A stretch of 64,000 nucleotides of DNA from Actinomycetota bacterium (GCA_030645615.1 JAUSNB010000050.1:1-64000); one strand, 5' to 3'; numbered from the stretch's first letter, positions 36,238 through 44,639 are shown. Notes: generated from the sequence alone by a model not told the origin. Program-made: numbers and translations.

Positions 36238-36256
36238 CGATGGGACGAGCCCATCG
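36238..36256 (-). repeat. hairpin in the leader of the SpeD-like operon
   Basis: CGATGGG-ACGAG-CCCATCG, a perfect 7-bp stem about 33 bases before the SpeD-like ATG. Upstream (36270-36305) the minus strand carries two CCCTACCC copies 17 bases apart, which could be overlapping promoter elements or a binding site. Confidence 0.4.
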
Positions 36257-36324
36257 GCCTGTGGGAACAGCTACGCCGGGGCGGGTAGGGACGCAATCAG
36301 GGTAGGGGTGCTGGCGGAGGACGA

Positions 36325-37515
36325 CTAGCGAGGTACCGCGCGGTCGACCGCGACCCCACTGGCGATGAGGCCGTCCACCTCTGTATCGGCCAGCCCGGCC
36401 GCCACGAGGACTTCCCGGGTGTGCTCGCCGAGAGCGGGCGGCGGCGGCCCGATGGGCCGCACTGCTCCGTCTATCCGGATGGGCGTTCCCAGGGTGCGCG
36501 CGGTCGAGTCCGAGCCATGCGCCACCTGCCCGTCCTGGACCATCCCGCGAGCACGGGCCAGCGGATGGTCGAGCGCCTCGCCGAGGTCGAGCACAGGGGC
36601 GACGCACGCATCGACTCCCGCGAACTCGGCAATCCAGCCGTCGCGCGTCCGACTGGCCAGAGCCACCGCAACCTCGTCGACGGCGGTCGGGTCGTACGCG
36701 CGGTCCACGAGGTCGGCGCGGCCCAGCGTGCCGCAGAAGGCTGCCCAGAAGGCCGGCTCGAGGGCGCCGACCGAGAGATACCGGCCGTCCGAGCAGCGAT
36801 ACACGTTGTAGCAGGGCAGCAGGCCGTTGAGCGGCATGCTGCCCGGCCCAGTCGAAGCGCCGCTGGCGAAGTAGTCCCCGGCATGGATGGAGGTCCATGC
36901 CAAAGCGGCGTCGTACATCGACACCTCGACGCGGCTGCCCGCGCCCGTGCGGGCCGCGTGGACGAGGGCGGCCAGGATGCCCATGCCCAGGATCGTCGCG
37001 CCGCCCAGATCGCCGACCTGAACGCCCGGGATGGCCGCCTCACCTCTGCGAGTGCCCGTGATGCCCAGCACGCCGGCGTAGGCGATGTAGTTGAGGTCGT
37101 GCCCAGCGACGTCGCGCAGCGGTCCGTCGGAGCCGTACCCGGACAGCGAGGCGTAGACAACCCGCGGGTTCACGGCCCGGACCGCGTCATAGCCCACGCC
37201 GAGGCGGTCCACGACCCCCGGCCGGAAGCCCTCGATGATGACGTCGACGGTCGCCGCGAGACGGAGGAAGGCGCTGACCCCGGCCGGCGACTTTAGATCC
37301 AGCGCCACCGACCTCTTGCCGCGACCGACGATCCACGAGGCCGCCGATTCGGGGCCGATCCGTGGCTCCCCCCACCGCATGTAGTCGCCGACGGTGGGTT
37401 CCTCGACCTTCACGACGTCCGCGCCCAGGTCGGCCAGCAGGGCGCTGAGCACGCCGCCGGGCAGCAGCCGGGTGAGGTCAAGCACCCGCACCTCGGCCAG
37501 CGGATCGCCGGTCAT
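36325..37515 (-). CDS. CaiB/BaiF family CoA-transferase
   Basis: A 396-residue class III CoA-transferase that would move CoA between carboxylic acids by a glutamyl/aspartyl-anhydride route. The catalytic Asp169 lies in PGVQVGDLGGATILGMG, the same residue number as in formyl-CoA transferase. The N-terminal VRVLDLTRLLPGGVLSALLA, then LGADVVKVEEP, is typical. The substrate is unknown (alpha-methylacyl-CoA racemase relatives are also in this family). A short leader with GGTGGAG precedes the ATG. The PaaI thioesterase gene is upstream and co-directional. Confidence 0.9.
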   Translation of the reverse strand: MTGDPLAEVRVLDLTRLLPGGVLSALLADLGADVVKVEEPTVGDYMRWGEPRIGPESAASWIVGRGKRSVALDLKSPAGVSAFLRLAATVDVIIEGFRPGVVDRLGVGYDAVRAVNPRVVYASLSGYGSDGPLRDVAGHDLNYIAYAGVLGITGTRRGEAAIPGVQVGDLGGATILGMGILAALVHAARTGAGSRVEVSMYDAALAWTSIHAGDYFASGASTGPGSMPLNGLLPCYNVYRCSDGRYLSVGALEPAFWAAFCGTLGRADLVDRAYDPTAVDEVAVALASRTRDGWIAEFAGVDACVAPVLDLGEALDHPLARARGMVQDGQVAHGSDSTARTLGTPIRIDGAVRPIGPPPPALGEHTREVLVAAGLADTEVDGLIASGVAVDRAVPR

Positions 37516-37552
37516 GCCACTCCACCACGCACACCACGGATGCTAACCCGGC

Positions 37553-37617
37553 CGCCGACACCATGGGATGGCGTCAATCCCAGGCCCCGGGATCGACGCC
37601 AGAGGCTGGTGTCGGCG
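37553..37617. repeat. nested long inverted repeat (terminator-like)
   Basis: An outer perfect 10-bp pair (CGCCGACACC 37553-37562 with GGTGTCGGCG 37608-37617) encloses an inner pair of about 11 bp (GGCGTCAATCCC 37570-37581 with GGGATCGACGCC 37589-37600) and a 7-base loop. It lies just past the stop of the minus-strand thioesterase gene and before the CoA-transferase gene, so termination or mRNA processing is likely. Confidence 0.55.
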
Positions 37618-37623
37618 CCGCCG

Positions 37624-38103
37624 TCAGGTACGGGGCCGCCAGCGCCGCCAGATCGCGGTGGCCGCGGCGCGCGTCTTGCCCTCCCACCGGAGTTCCACCT
37701 CGACAGTGACTGCGCTCTCGCTGGCGTCGACGAGGGACGCACGGAGGTCCACCGGCTCGGTCAGCGGGCTCGGCCTGAGGTAGCGCACGTTCAGCCCAGC
37801 GGTCACAAAAGGCAGCGGGACGTCACCCGTGAGCAGCCCGAGCCGATCGGCCTCCAGGATCATGGGGGTCGCGCTGTGGCAGTCGAGCAGCGTGCAGATG
37901 ATCCCGCCGTTGAGGTAGCCCAGGCCGTTGTCATGCTCGGGCCACGGCACGAAGGTCGCGACCGTGGCAGCCGTCCCGTCGGTGGCCGGGTAGCTGGCCA
38001 GCCGCAGGCCCTTGGGGTTGATGGGCCCGCATCCGAAACAGGTCATGGTCGGGAAGAACCGTTCCTGCAGGCTCGGCTCCCCGTCCCCTACGATCCCCGT
38101 CAT
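37624..38103 (-). CDS. PaaI/hotdog-fold thioesterase
   Basis: A 159-residue hotdog-fold protein that would hydrolyse acyl-CoA thioesters. The family core NGLGYLNGGIICTLLDCHSA (about residues 58-77) contains the helix with the catalytic acidic residue, and FVTAGLNVRYLRPSPLTEPV is the following strand. A cysteine pair (CFGCGP) near residue 22 is common in this subgroup. ATG 38103 is chosen over GTG 38109 because GGGAGG then sits seven bases away. It may serve the neighbouring CoA-transferase. Confidence 0.85.
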   Translation of the reverse strand: MTGIVGDGEPSLQERFFPTMTCFGCGPINPKGLRLASYPATDGTAATVATFVPWPEHDNGLGYLNGGIICTLLDCHSATPMILEADRLGLLTGDVPLPFVTAGLNVRYLRPSPLTEPVDLRASLVDASESAVTVEVELRWEGKTRAAATAIWRRWRPRT

Positions 38104-38154
38104 GAGCACCCCTCCCGTCGTCGGCGGGACTCTAGTCGCGGGACACCGGAAGAG

Positions 38155-38184
38155 TTGACAAGAGTCCTTTCGAAAGATATCTTT
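38155..38184 (+). promoter_or_regulatory. promoter with overlapping palindromic operator, leaderless
   Basis: TTGACA (38155-38160), 17-bp spacer, TATCTT (38178-38183), then six bases to ATG 38190. A perfect 12-bp palindrome AAAGATATCTTT (38173-38184) overlaps the -10 box and is a likely autoregulatory site for the ArsR-type protein encoded next. The AT-richness stands out against the surrounding GC-rich DNA. Confidence 0.75.
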
Positions 38185-38189
38185 TCATT

Positions 38190-38804
38190 ATGCCCTCCGA
38201 TCCCACCACCATCACGACCATCGAGGATGCGCACGCCCTGAAGGCGCTGGCGCACCCCGTGCGGCTGGACCTGCTCGAGGCCGTCGGGGTCCACGGGCCG
38301 CTTACCGCCACCCAGGCCGCCGAGCTCGTCGGCGAGAGCCCGGCCAACTGCTCCTGGCATCTGCGCCAGCTTGCGAAGTACGGCTTCCTCGAGGAGGTCC
38401 CCGACGCCAAGGGCCGGCAGCGCCCGTGGCGCCGCACCGCGTCCGGGATGCAGTGGAGCGACACCGGTCCCGACGCCGCCTTCGAGGCGGCTTCCCGGGC
38501 GCTGACCGAGGTCTTCATCGAACGTGAGACCCGGCTCATCCGGCGGGCCATGGCGCAGCCCCAGCCGGCCGGCTGGGCCGATTCGGCCATCGCCATGCAG
38601 TCGGTCAGCTGGCTCACCGCCGAGGAGATCGCCCAGCTCGAGCACCAGTTCTGGGACATCCTCGCCGCATTTCGGCCACGCGTCGCGGATCCCAGCCAGC
38701 GCCCCGCGGGCTCGCGGCCGGTCCGCTTCATGGCCCTCGCGGCCCCCGACGACACCTTGTCCGTATCCCCCGAGACTCCAGAACCAGGAGATGTCGATGA
38801 CTGA
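38190..38804 (+). CDS. ArsR-type winged-helix transcriptional regulator
   Basis: A 204-residue regulator. The N-terminal winged helix (HALKALAHPVRLDLLEAVGV, then TATQAAELVGESPANCSWHLRQLAKYG) is the ArsR/HTH_20 type; the rest (residues ~90-190) is a helical dimer or ligand domain (EAASRALTEVFIERETRLIR). No metal-binding CxC motif is obvious. Relatives usually sit beside an MFS exporter, which is missing here. It probably represses its own leaderless promoter through the AAAGATATCTTT site. It overlaps the next small gene. Confidence 0.88.
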   Translation: MPSDPTTITTIEDAHALKALAHPVRLDLLEAVGVHGPLTATQAAELVGESPANCSWHLRQLAKYGFLEEVPDAKGRQRPWRRTASGMQWSDTGPDAAFEAASRALTEVFIERETRLIRRAMAQPQPAGWADSAIAMQSVSWLTAEEIAQLEHQFWDILAAFRPRVADPSQRPAGSRPVRFMALAAPDDTLSVSPETPEPGDVDD

Positions 38805-39096
38805 CTACGCGTGCACGGCAGTGGCCGAGCCCCTTTCGATCCCCAGGTGGCTGGGCTTCCGCGCCCTCGACGACAACCAGGCTCCGCGCAGCGCCCGGGA
38901 ATGGTCCGTGTGGCGGCACCTGCGCAGGCTGAGGCCCGCCCGCGCTCGTCGTACGTCGGGCCCCACGCATGCGATCCCCAGCGGCCCGGCCTACTCCCCG
39001 AGTCAGCACCGCGGTCACCAGATGCTCCTGCTCGATGACCGCACGGTGATCGGCGATCCCATGGGTCGCGCTTGCGCGGGCGGGCGGTCCGTGTAA
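38797..39096 (+). CDS. small hypothetical protein downstream of the ArsR-type regulator
   Basis: A 99-residue basic reading frame overlapping the regulator by eight bases, with AGGAG six bases before ATG 38797. It has no recognisable domain, no membrane segment and many Arg and Pro residues. Third-position GC is high in the first half, which favours coding, but it could be a remnant of a longer gene. Confidence 0.4.
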   Translation: MTDYACTAVAEPLSIPRWLGFRALDDNQAPRSAREWSVWRHLRRLRPARARRTSGPTHAIPSGPAYSPSQHRGHQMLLLDDRTVIGDPMGRACAGGRSV

Positions 39097-39103
39097 CAGT
39101 TCT

Positions 39104-39205
39104 CGCAGCAAGGGGAGTATCCCCATCGCTGATGGTCGTCAATACGGCACTTCGGTGCCCGGCCATCAGGTCGACCTCAGGTCGGCGGCGAGAGACCTTG
39201 TGTTG
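39104..39205 (+). ncRNA. yybP-ykoY-type Mn2+ riboswitch
   Basis: The two conserved elements are present: GGGGAGTA (39112-39119) and GAGACCTTG (39192-39200). P1 pairs GCAAGG (39108-39113) with CCTTGT (39196-39201). Between them is an arm CTGATGG/CCATCAG that encloses TCGTCAATACGG and a GGCAC-TTCG-GTGCC hairpin, as in actinobacterial members. The family senses Mn2+ and normally switches on Mn exporters (MntP, TerC-like, P-type ATPases). Here the next genes are a short extension and a Gre-like factor. The expression platform is not obvious; a TTGACA at 39206 follows. Confidence 0.75.
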
Positions 39206-39321
39206 TTGACAGTCGTCACGACACGAGGAGCGCCATGCACTGCCACACATCGATCACCAGCGCTGGCAACAGCGTCCTCGTCGGCATGTGTCCCCGGCCC
39301 CACCAAGTCAAGGAGATCACC

Positions 39322-39864
39322 ATGGGAACGACCACGACCACCCGCACCGAGAACGGCGAGCGCGCAGGTCGCCCCCAGCTGACCCGGGAGGGCGCCGACC
39401 TGCTCGCTGCCCACGCCACGGACATCCGCGAGCGCCGGCTGGCCGAGCTTCGTCCGTTGCTGGTGGAGCACGAGCGGGACGAGCGCCACGTGGCGGAGTT
39501 CGAGCAGTTGCTGGCACAGGCGGACGAGTGGGACCGCTTCCTGGCTTCCGCCCAGATCATCGCGATCGACCCGGCCGACTTCGATGGCCACGTGGCCCTC
39601 GGGGTCCGGGTCAAGATCAGGCTGGTCGACAAGTCGGCGGCTTGGGTGCGCCTTGTCCACCCGCGCGAGGCCGTCCTCGACGAGGAGCGCATCTCGGTCA
39701 CATCGCCGTTGGGAATCGCCCTGCTCGGGGCCGCGGTCAAGGACAAGGTCACCGTGAGTGCACCGGCGGGAGACTGGGTCTGCTCGGTGCTCGAGGTCGA
39801 CGCTTCGGGCGTCATCGCGACCGAACCGAAGCGCCGCCGGTTCCCGCGGCCCCGGAAGTCCTAG
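39322..39864 (+). CDS. GreA/GreB-like transcription elongation factor family protein
   Basis: A 180-residue protein with an N-terminal helical hairpin (RPQLTREGADLLAAHATDIR and EHERDERHVAEFEQLLAQAD, residues 16-73) and a C-terminal FKBP-like domain (DEERISVTSPLGIALLGAAV). Gre factors insert their coiled coil into the RNA polymerase channel to rescue stalled complexes; the tip acids here are less clear, so it may be a Gre-fold regulator. AAGGAG six bases upstream supports ATG 39322. An in-frame ATG 39235 with its own GAGGAG would add 29 residues including three Cys. It lies downstream of the probable Mn2+ riboswitch. Confidence 0.8.
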   Translation: MGTTTTTRTENGERAGRPQLTREGADLLAAHATDIRERRLAELRPLLVEHERDERHVAEFEQLLAQADEWDRFLASAQIIAIDPADFDGHVALGVRVKIRLVDKSAAWVRLVHPREAVLDEERISVTSPLGIALLGAAVKDKVTVSAPAGDWVCSVLEVDASGVIATEPKRRRFPRPRKS

Positions 39865-39874
39865 TCGGGCTGCG

Positions 39875-40690
39875 TCAGTGGCGTAGCGCGCTCGGTTCCT
39901 CGACATGGGTCAGGTGACCGTCGAGGATCTCGAACACCCGATCGGTGTACTCGACCATCCGCAGGTCGTGCGTGACCATGATCCCGGTCTTGCCGCGCCC
40001 CTTGATCTCGCGGCGCAGCAACTCGACGACCTGTCGGCCCATCGCAGTGTCCAGGGCCGCCGTTGGCTCATCGACGAGGACCAGGTCGGGATCGTTCATG
40101 AGGGCCCTGCCGATGGCGACCCGCTGGCGCTCGCCGCCGGACAGCTGCTCAGGCAGGTTCTTTGCCCGGGCGCCCAGCCCGAGCTCCTCGAGCAGGCCGT
40201 CCGCCCGGGCCTGTGCCTGCGCCCGCGAGGTGCCCTTGACGAGAGACGCGACGTACAGCAGGTTCTCGCGGGCCGTCAGGAACGGAACGAGGTTGGCGGA
40301 CTGGAAGACGAAGCCCACCCGCTCCGCCCGGAAGGCCGTGAGGTCCTTCTTCGACAGCCCCGTGACATCGCTGCCGCCGAGCGTGACGGTGCCGCCGCTG
40401 GGCGAGAGCAGTCCGCCGACGATCGAGATGAGGGTCGTCTTGCCGGAACCCGACGGTCCGAGCAAGGCGACGAACTCGCCTTGGTCGACGGCCATGGTCG
40501 CGTCCGCCACGGCGACGACCTCGGTGTGGCCCTCCCCATAGACCTTGCGGACATCCGACACGCGCAGCAACGCCGACGCATGGTGGGTCGCGTCGAGGGC
40601 CGGCGGCTCCCCCGGACCGTTCGGCACGGAACCCGTGGCGGCGAGGACGGGATCCTCGCTGGTGGGTCCGGGCGTCATGGCGTCGGTCAT
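39875..40690 (-). CDS. ABC transporter ATP-binding protein (MacB/LolD type)
   Basis: A 271-residue ATPase. Walker A LLGPSGSGKTTLISIVGGLL is near residue 75, the signature LSGGERQRVAIGRAL near 183 and Walker B LVLVDEPTAALD near 204. An extra N-terminal ~40 residues rich in Pro and Gly precede the domain. It belongs to the MacB/LolD/FtsE group that drives FtsX-type permeases, and it overlaps (ATGA) the first of two such permease genes, all three forming one operon. Confidence 0.92.
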   Translation of the reverse strand: MTDAMTPGPTSEDPVLAATGSVPNGPGEPPALDATHHASALLRVSDVRKVYGEGHTEVVAVADATMAVDQGEFVALLGPSGSGKTTLISIVGGLLSPSGGTVTLGGSDVTGLSKKDLTAFRAERVGFVFQSANLVPFLTARENLLYVASLVKGTSRAQAQARADGLLEELGLGARAKNLPEQLSGGERQRVAIGRALMNDPDLVLVDEPTAALDTAMGRQVVELLRREIKGRGKTGIMVTHDLRMVEYTDRVFEILDGHLTHVEEPSALRH

Positions 40691-41793
40691 AGTGCGCCTC
40701 CGATGGCGGTTGCCGGGTCGATGCGGGCGATGCGGCGCAGGGAGAACAACGCCCCGACCACCCCCGCGACGAGCGTGAAGATGGCGATGGTGACGAGGGT
40801 GTCGGTGCGGAACAGGGTCGGGACCTCGGGCGGGATGACCAGCCCGAACAGGCGGGCGAGCAGGGCGCCGAGCACGACACCGAGGACCGATGCGATGGCG
40901 GCCTGCAGGATCACTCCGCGCCCAAGTCGACCGGTCGATGACCCGAGTGCCTTCAGCGCGGCGAACAGCTCGCGCTTCTCCAGGACGAGCAGGGCGAAGA
41001 ACAGCGCAACAACCAGGCCCGCGACGGCCAGGGTCGTGTAGATGATCGAGTTGAGGGTCGAGCTCTGCTGCTCGACGCCTGGGATCGCCAGGCCGGTCTG
41101 CTCGGCGGACAAGGCGGTCGCCCCGGTAACGGCTGCCGCGATCTGGGCCAGGTCCGTGGAAGCAGGAGCGACGACCGCGATCGCGCTGATCGCCGTGGGC
41201 TGGCCCCGCAGTTCCGGGCGGACGGCGTCGCGCATCTCACGCCATGTTCCGACCGACGTCCAGAGTGTGGGCTGCAACTGGTAGGAGCTGTCCGCCACGA
41301 AGCCGACGATGGTCGCGGGGATCCCGCCCACAGCGATGGTGGAGCCGACCGCGACTCCGTCGTCGCGGAGCCGAGTGTCGGCCGCCGCCGCTCCCGCTTC
41401 ACCGGCCTCGGGCAGCCTTCCCTCGACCAGGGTGGTCGGCGTCCCCGCGCTCCCCGGCTCGATACCGAACACGGCCAGGTCGACTGGGCCCTGCGGCCCC
41501 GCCCCGCCGGTGAGCAGGACTCCGACGGGCCCGGCCTGCTCAACGCCTGGGGCTGCCGCCACGGCCGCGACGTCCGACTCGTCCAGGCGCGACCGGACGA
41601 GCGAGCCCTCGGCATCGCCCGAGAAGACATAGGCGGCGGCGGACGTCGAGCGCACGGCACCGGTGGCACCGTAGAACAGCCCGTCGGCGAGCGCCCCGAG
41701 GACCAGGACGAGGAAGACGATGAGCGACAGCGCCGCGACGATGGTCGCGAAGCGACCCTTGCCGCGCTGGATCTCACGAATGGCGAGCATCAT
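40687..41793 (-). CDS. ABC transporter permease, FtsX/MacB type
   Basis: A 368-residue permease: one helix at 14-38, a large extracytoplasmic MacB-like domain (about 40-235), then three helices ending in FSLRRIARIDPATAIGGAL. It overlaps the ATPase gene and the second permease gene by ATGA. It is a paralogue of that permease, sharing the RRIARIDPATA ending, so the two probably form a heterodimer working by extracellular mechanotransmission. The substrate is unknown. Confidence 0.9.
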   Translation of the reverse strand: MMLAIREIQRGKGRFATIVAALSLIVFLVLVLGALADGLFYGATGAVRSTSAAAYVFSGDAEGSLVRSRLDESDVAAVAAAPGVEQAGPVGVLLTGGAGPQGPVDLAVFGIEPGSAGTPTTLVEGRLPEAGEAGAAAADTRLRDDGVAVGSTIAVGGIPATIVGFVADSSYQLQPTLWTSVGTWREMRDAVRPELRGQPTAISAIAVVAPASTDLAQIAAAVTGATALSAEQTGLAIPGVEQQSSTLNSIIYTTLAVAGLVVALFFALLVLEKRELFAALKALGSSTGRLGRGVILQAAIASVLGVVLGALLARLFGLVIPPEVPTLFRTDTLVTIAIFTLVAGVVGALFSLRRIARIDPATAIGGAL

Positions 41794-42887
41794 CGCGCGC
41801 CCACGGCGGTGGCCGGGTCGATCCTGGCGATCCGCCGGATGCTCAGCAGGCCCGCTAGCAAGGAGAACGCCAGGACTGCGGCGACAGTCCCGGCGATGAG
41901 GACCGGGCTCAGGCTCACCGGCAGGCCCGTGTTGAGGCCCTGGACGGCGAGCAGCGTGAGGCCCACCGCGATGACGGAGGCGGCAAGCACCACGAGCGTG
42001 ATCTGCAGCGCGACCGTGGCGGCGAGGGAGCGCGTCGGGGCCCCAATTGCGCGCAGCAAGGTGAACGACCTCAGCTTCTGGACGGTCAGAATCAGGAAGA
42101 AGAAGCCAATGACGACGATGCCGATGATGAAGGTCAGTCCGACGAGGATGCCGAAGCTCTGGGAGATGGAGGAGATTCCCGGGATGAGCGCGACGGCCTG
42201 CTCGCGCGTGTAGCCCGTCGCACCCTGCACGGCGCCGGCCACGGAGGCGGCAACCGACGTCGCATCGGCTCCGTCATCGACATCGAAGGCGACAGCGTTG
42301 ACCGGAACGAAGGGCAGGCCGGGATTGGCGGCGGAGATCGCCTCCTCGTAGGTGGCCAGGTCCACGTACGCGGTCGGCAGCGCGTTGAACTGCGCCCCGC
42401 GCAGGAGTCCGACGACCGTCAGCGGGATGCCCGTCGGCTCGAGGGTGACGGTGTCTCCGATGGCCACCCCGCCGCCGCCGACGGCGGCCTCGCCGGGTGC
42501 CGCCGGCAAGCGGCCGTCGGACAGCCCCCCCGGTGCGCCCGGGGCATCCGGCTGGAAGCCGAACACCTGCAGGTCCGTGGTGGTTCCTGCCGTCGTGGCC
42601 CGGCTGGTGAACGTGCCGACCGAGCCCACGGCGGCCACGCCGGGGACGGCGGCGACGGCCTGCGCGGTGGCCGGGTCCAGCCGGCTCGCCACGATGTTGT
42701 CCCGAGCGGTCGTCGAGTAGACCAGGCCATCGGCCTGCAGGGCGTCGAGCGCCCCCGTGAGCGACCCGATCAACGCATTGGACAGGGTCGTGAGCAGCAG
42801 CACCAGGAAGACAAGCAACGACACGGCCGCGGTGAGGAGGCCGAATCGGAGCTTGGCGCGCCTGACCTCCGCAGCCCCTAGGTTCAC
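41790..42887 (-). CDS. ABC transporter permease, FtsX/MacB type (paralogue)
   Basis: A 365-residue permease with the same plan as its neighbour: a helix at 15-37, a periplasm-facing domain (about 40-240) and three C-terminal helices ending LSIRRIARIDPATAVGAR. GTG 42887 (AAGGGAG nine bases upstream) is the likely start; the open frame further upstream is an artefact of the divergent MFS gene. It is first in the three-gene operon. Confidence 0.88.
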   Translation of the reverse strand: MNLGAAEVRRAKLRFGLLTAAVSLLVFLVLLLTTLSNALIGSLTGALDALQADGLVYSTTARDNIVASRLDPATAQAVAAVPGVAAVGSVGTFTSRATTAGTTTDLQVFGFQPDAPGAPGGLSDGRLPAAPGEAAVGGGGVAIGDTVTLEPTGIPLTVVGLLRGAQFNALPTAYVDLATYEEAISAANPGLPFVPVNAVAFDVDDGADATSVAASVAGAVQGATGYTREQAVALIPGISSISQSFGILVGLTFIIGIVVIGFFFLILTVQKLRSFTLLRAIGAPTRSLAATVALQITLVVLAASVIAVGLTLLAVQGLNTGLPVSLSPVLIAGTVAAVLAFSLLAGLLSIRRIARIDPATAVGAR

Positions 42888-42989
42888 CCAGTCATGCTCC
42901 CTTGCCTGCGGCAGGGCGGCAACTCGGGCGGCCGGCGTGGGTATGGTCCTCCCGAGCGGGGCTGCGGCTCCCACGGGACAGGGGACGGC

Positions 42990-44594
42990 ATGAAGAAGTG
43001 GTGGCCACTCGTCGCACTCGCCATGGCGCAGTTCGTGATGGTGCTCGACCAGTCCGTCATGAACGTGTCGATCAGCACGCTGGTGGCCGACTTCGACACG
43101 ACCGTGACGACCATCCAGGCCGTCATCACCCTGTACTGCCTGACGATGGCCATGTTCATGCTCACGGGTGGCAAGCTCGGCGACATCATCGGCCGGCGAC
43201 GCGCGTTCACGGTCGGCCTCGTGATCTATGGCTGCGGCTCGGCGCTCACCGCGGTCGCCCCCACCGTGGCGGTACTGACCTTGGGCTGGTCCATCCTCGA
43301 GGGACTCGGCGCCGCCTTGGTCATGCCCGCCCTCGTCGCGCTGATCGCGGGCAACTATGAGGGCAAGGACCGCAACGTCGCGTACGCCGTCATCGGCGGG
43401 GTAGCCGGCGCCGGCATTGCGATCGGCCCGATCCTCGGTGGCTGGGCGACGACCGAACTGTCGTGGCGGGTCGTCTTCGTCGGCGAGGTCGTCCTCGTCC
43501 TGATCATCCTCGCCATGACCCGCCTCATCGGCGACGCCATGCGACCCGGCAGGGCGCCTCGCCTGGACCTGGCGGGCACGGTGCTCTCGGCGTCCGCGCT
43601 CGGACTGATCGTCCTGGGGGTGCTGCAGTCGAGCACGTGGGGCTGGATCCAGCCCAAGGATTCTCCCCTCACTCCGTTCGGCTTCTCGCTGACGCTCTTC
43701 GTCATCGCGAGCGGGGGCCTGCTCGTGTGGGCTTTCGTGGCATGGCAGCGCCACCGCGAGGCGACCGGCCGCGACCCGCTCGTGCACCTCGCCTTGCTGA
43801 AGATCCCTCCGCTGCGCGCAGGGCTGATGGGCCTACTGAGCCAGAACCTCATCCTCATGGGCGTCTTCTTCACCGTCCCGCTCTACTTGCAGATCGTCCT
43901 GGGCTATGACGCACTGGAGACGGGCATCAAGATGCTGCCGGTCTCGATCACCATGTTCGTCGCGTCGGCCGTCGGCGCCCGGCTGGCCAGTCGATTCTCG
44001 ATCAGGACGGTCGTCCGGGTGGGGCTGTGGATCACGCTGGCCTCGGTGCTCCTGCTGCTGGCCACCGTGCAGCCCGACCTCGCCGACACCGCCTTTGCGG
44101 TCGCGATGGCTGGCCTCGGCGTCGGCATGGGCCTGCTGGCCTCCCAGCTGGGCAAGGTGGTCCAGGCATCCGTCGACGCCTCGGGCCGGAGCGAGGCCGG
44201 CGGCCTGCAGTTCACCGGTCAGCAACTGGGTTCGTCCCTCGGCGTTGCCCTGATCGGTGCTGTGGTGCTCTCCGGCCTGACGAGCGCCTTCGTAACCAAC
44301 ATCCAGGAGAGCCCCGAGATCAGCCAGCAGGTATCAAGCCAGCTGACCGTGGCCCTCGAGTCGGGCATCGACTTCGTCAGCTCTGACCAGGTGTCCGCTG
44401 CGGCGCAGAACGCGGGGCTCGACCCGACGACGACGGCGGCAGTCGTGGCGGACTACGAGGCGGCTCAGCTCCAGGCGCTGAAGGTCGGCTTCCTCGGTGC
44501 GGCGCTCCTGGCCCTGATCTCCATCCCCTTCACGCGGCAACTGCCCCATGGCGAGCCACAGCTCGCCGTAGCGGAGGACGTCACCTCGGCCTGA
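42990..44594 (+). CDS. MFS transporter, DHA2 (EmrB/QacA) family
   Basis: A 534-residue drug:proton antiporter with 14 predicted helices. The N-terminal VMVLDQSVMNVSISTLVADF (helix 1 motif D1) and GGKLGDIIGRRRAF (motif A) identify the DHA2 family, and GVAGAGIAIGPILGG is motif C. A short Glu/Asp-rich extracellular loop precedes the last helix. It should export cationic or amphipathic compounds. A TATGGT box about 45 bases upstream is a candidate -10. It is divergent from the ABC permease operon. Confidence 0.92.
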   Translation: MKKWWPLVALAMAQFVMVLDQSVMNVSISTLVADFDTTVTTIQAVITLYCLTMAMFMLTGGKLGDIIGRRRAFTVGLVIYGCGSALTAVAPTVAVLTLGWSILEGLGAALVMPALVALIAGNYEGKDRNVAYAVIGGVAGAGIAIGPILGGWATTELSWRVVFVGEVVLVLIILAMTRLIGDAMRPGRAPRLDLAGTVLSASALGLIVLGVLQSSTWGWIQPKDSPLTPFGFSLTLFVIASGGLLVWAFVAWQRHREATGRDPLVHLALLKIPPLRAGLMGLLSQNLILMGVFFTVPLYLQIVLGYDALETGIKMLPVSITMFVASAVGARLASRFSIRTVVRVGLWITLASVLLLLATVQPDLADTAFAVAMAGLGVGMGLLASQLGKVVQASVDASGRSEAGGLQFTGQQLGSSLGVALIGAVVLSGLTSAFVTNIQESPEISQQVSSQLTVALESGIDFVSSDQVSAAAQNAGLDPTTTAAVVADYEAAQLQALKVGFLGAALLALISIPFTRQLPHGEPQLAVAEDVTSA

Positions 44595-44627
44595 GCCACG
44601 GCGCGGCGCCCGGCCGCGCAGCGTTGC

Positions 44628-44633
44628 TACTGT
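44628..44633 (+). promoter_or_regulatory. -10 box for leaderless hydrolase gene
   Basis: TACTGT ends exactly six bases before ATG 44640, with no ribosome-binding site. Confidence 0.6.
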
Positions 44634-44639
44634 CGCGGC

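Noticed and set aside
42888-43787. A 300-residue N-terminal extension of the FtsX-type permease on the minus strand
   Set aside because: It is antisense to the divergent MFS gene, has shadow-type composition, and the permease homology begins at GTG 42887 with a ribosome-binding site.
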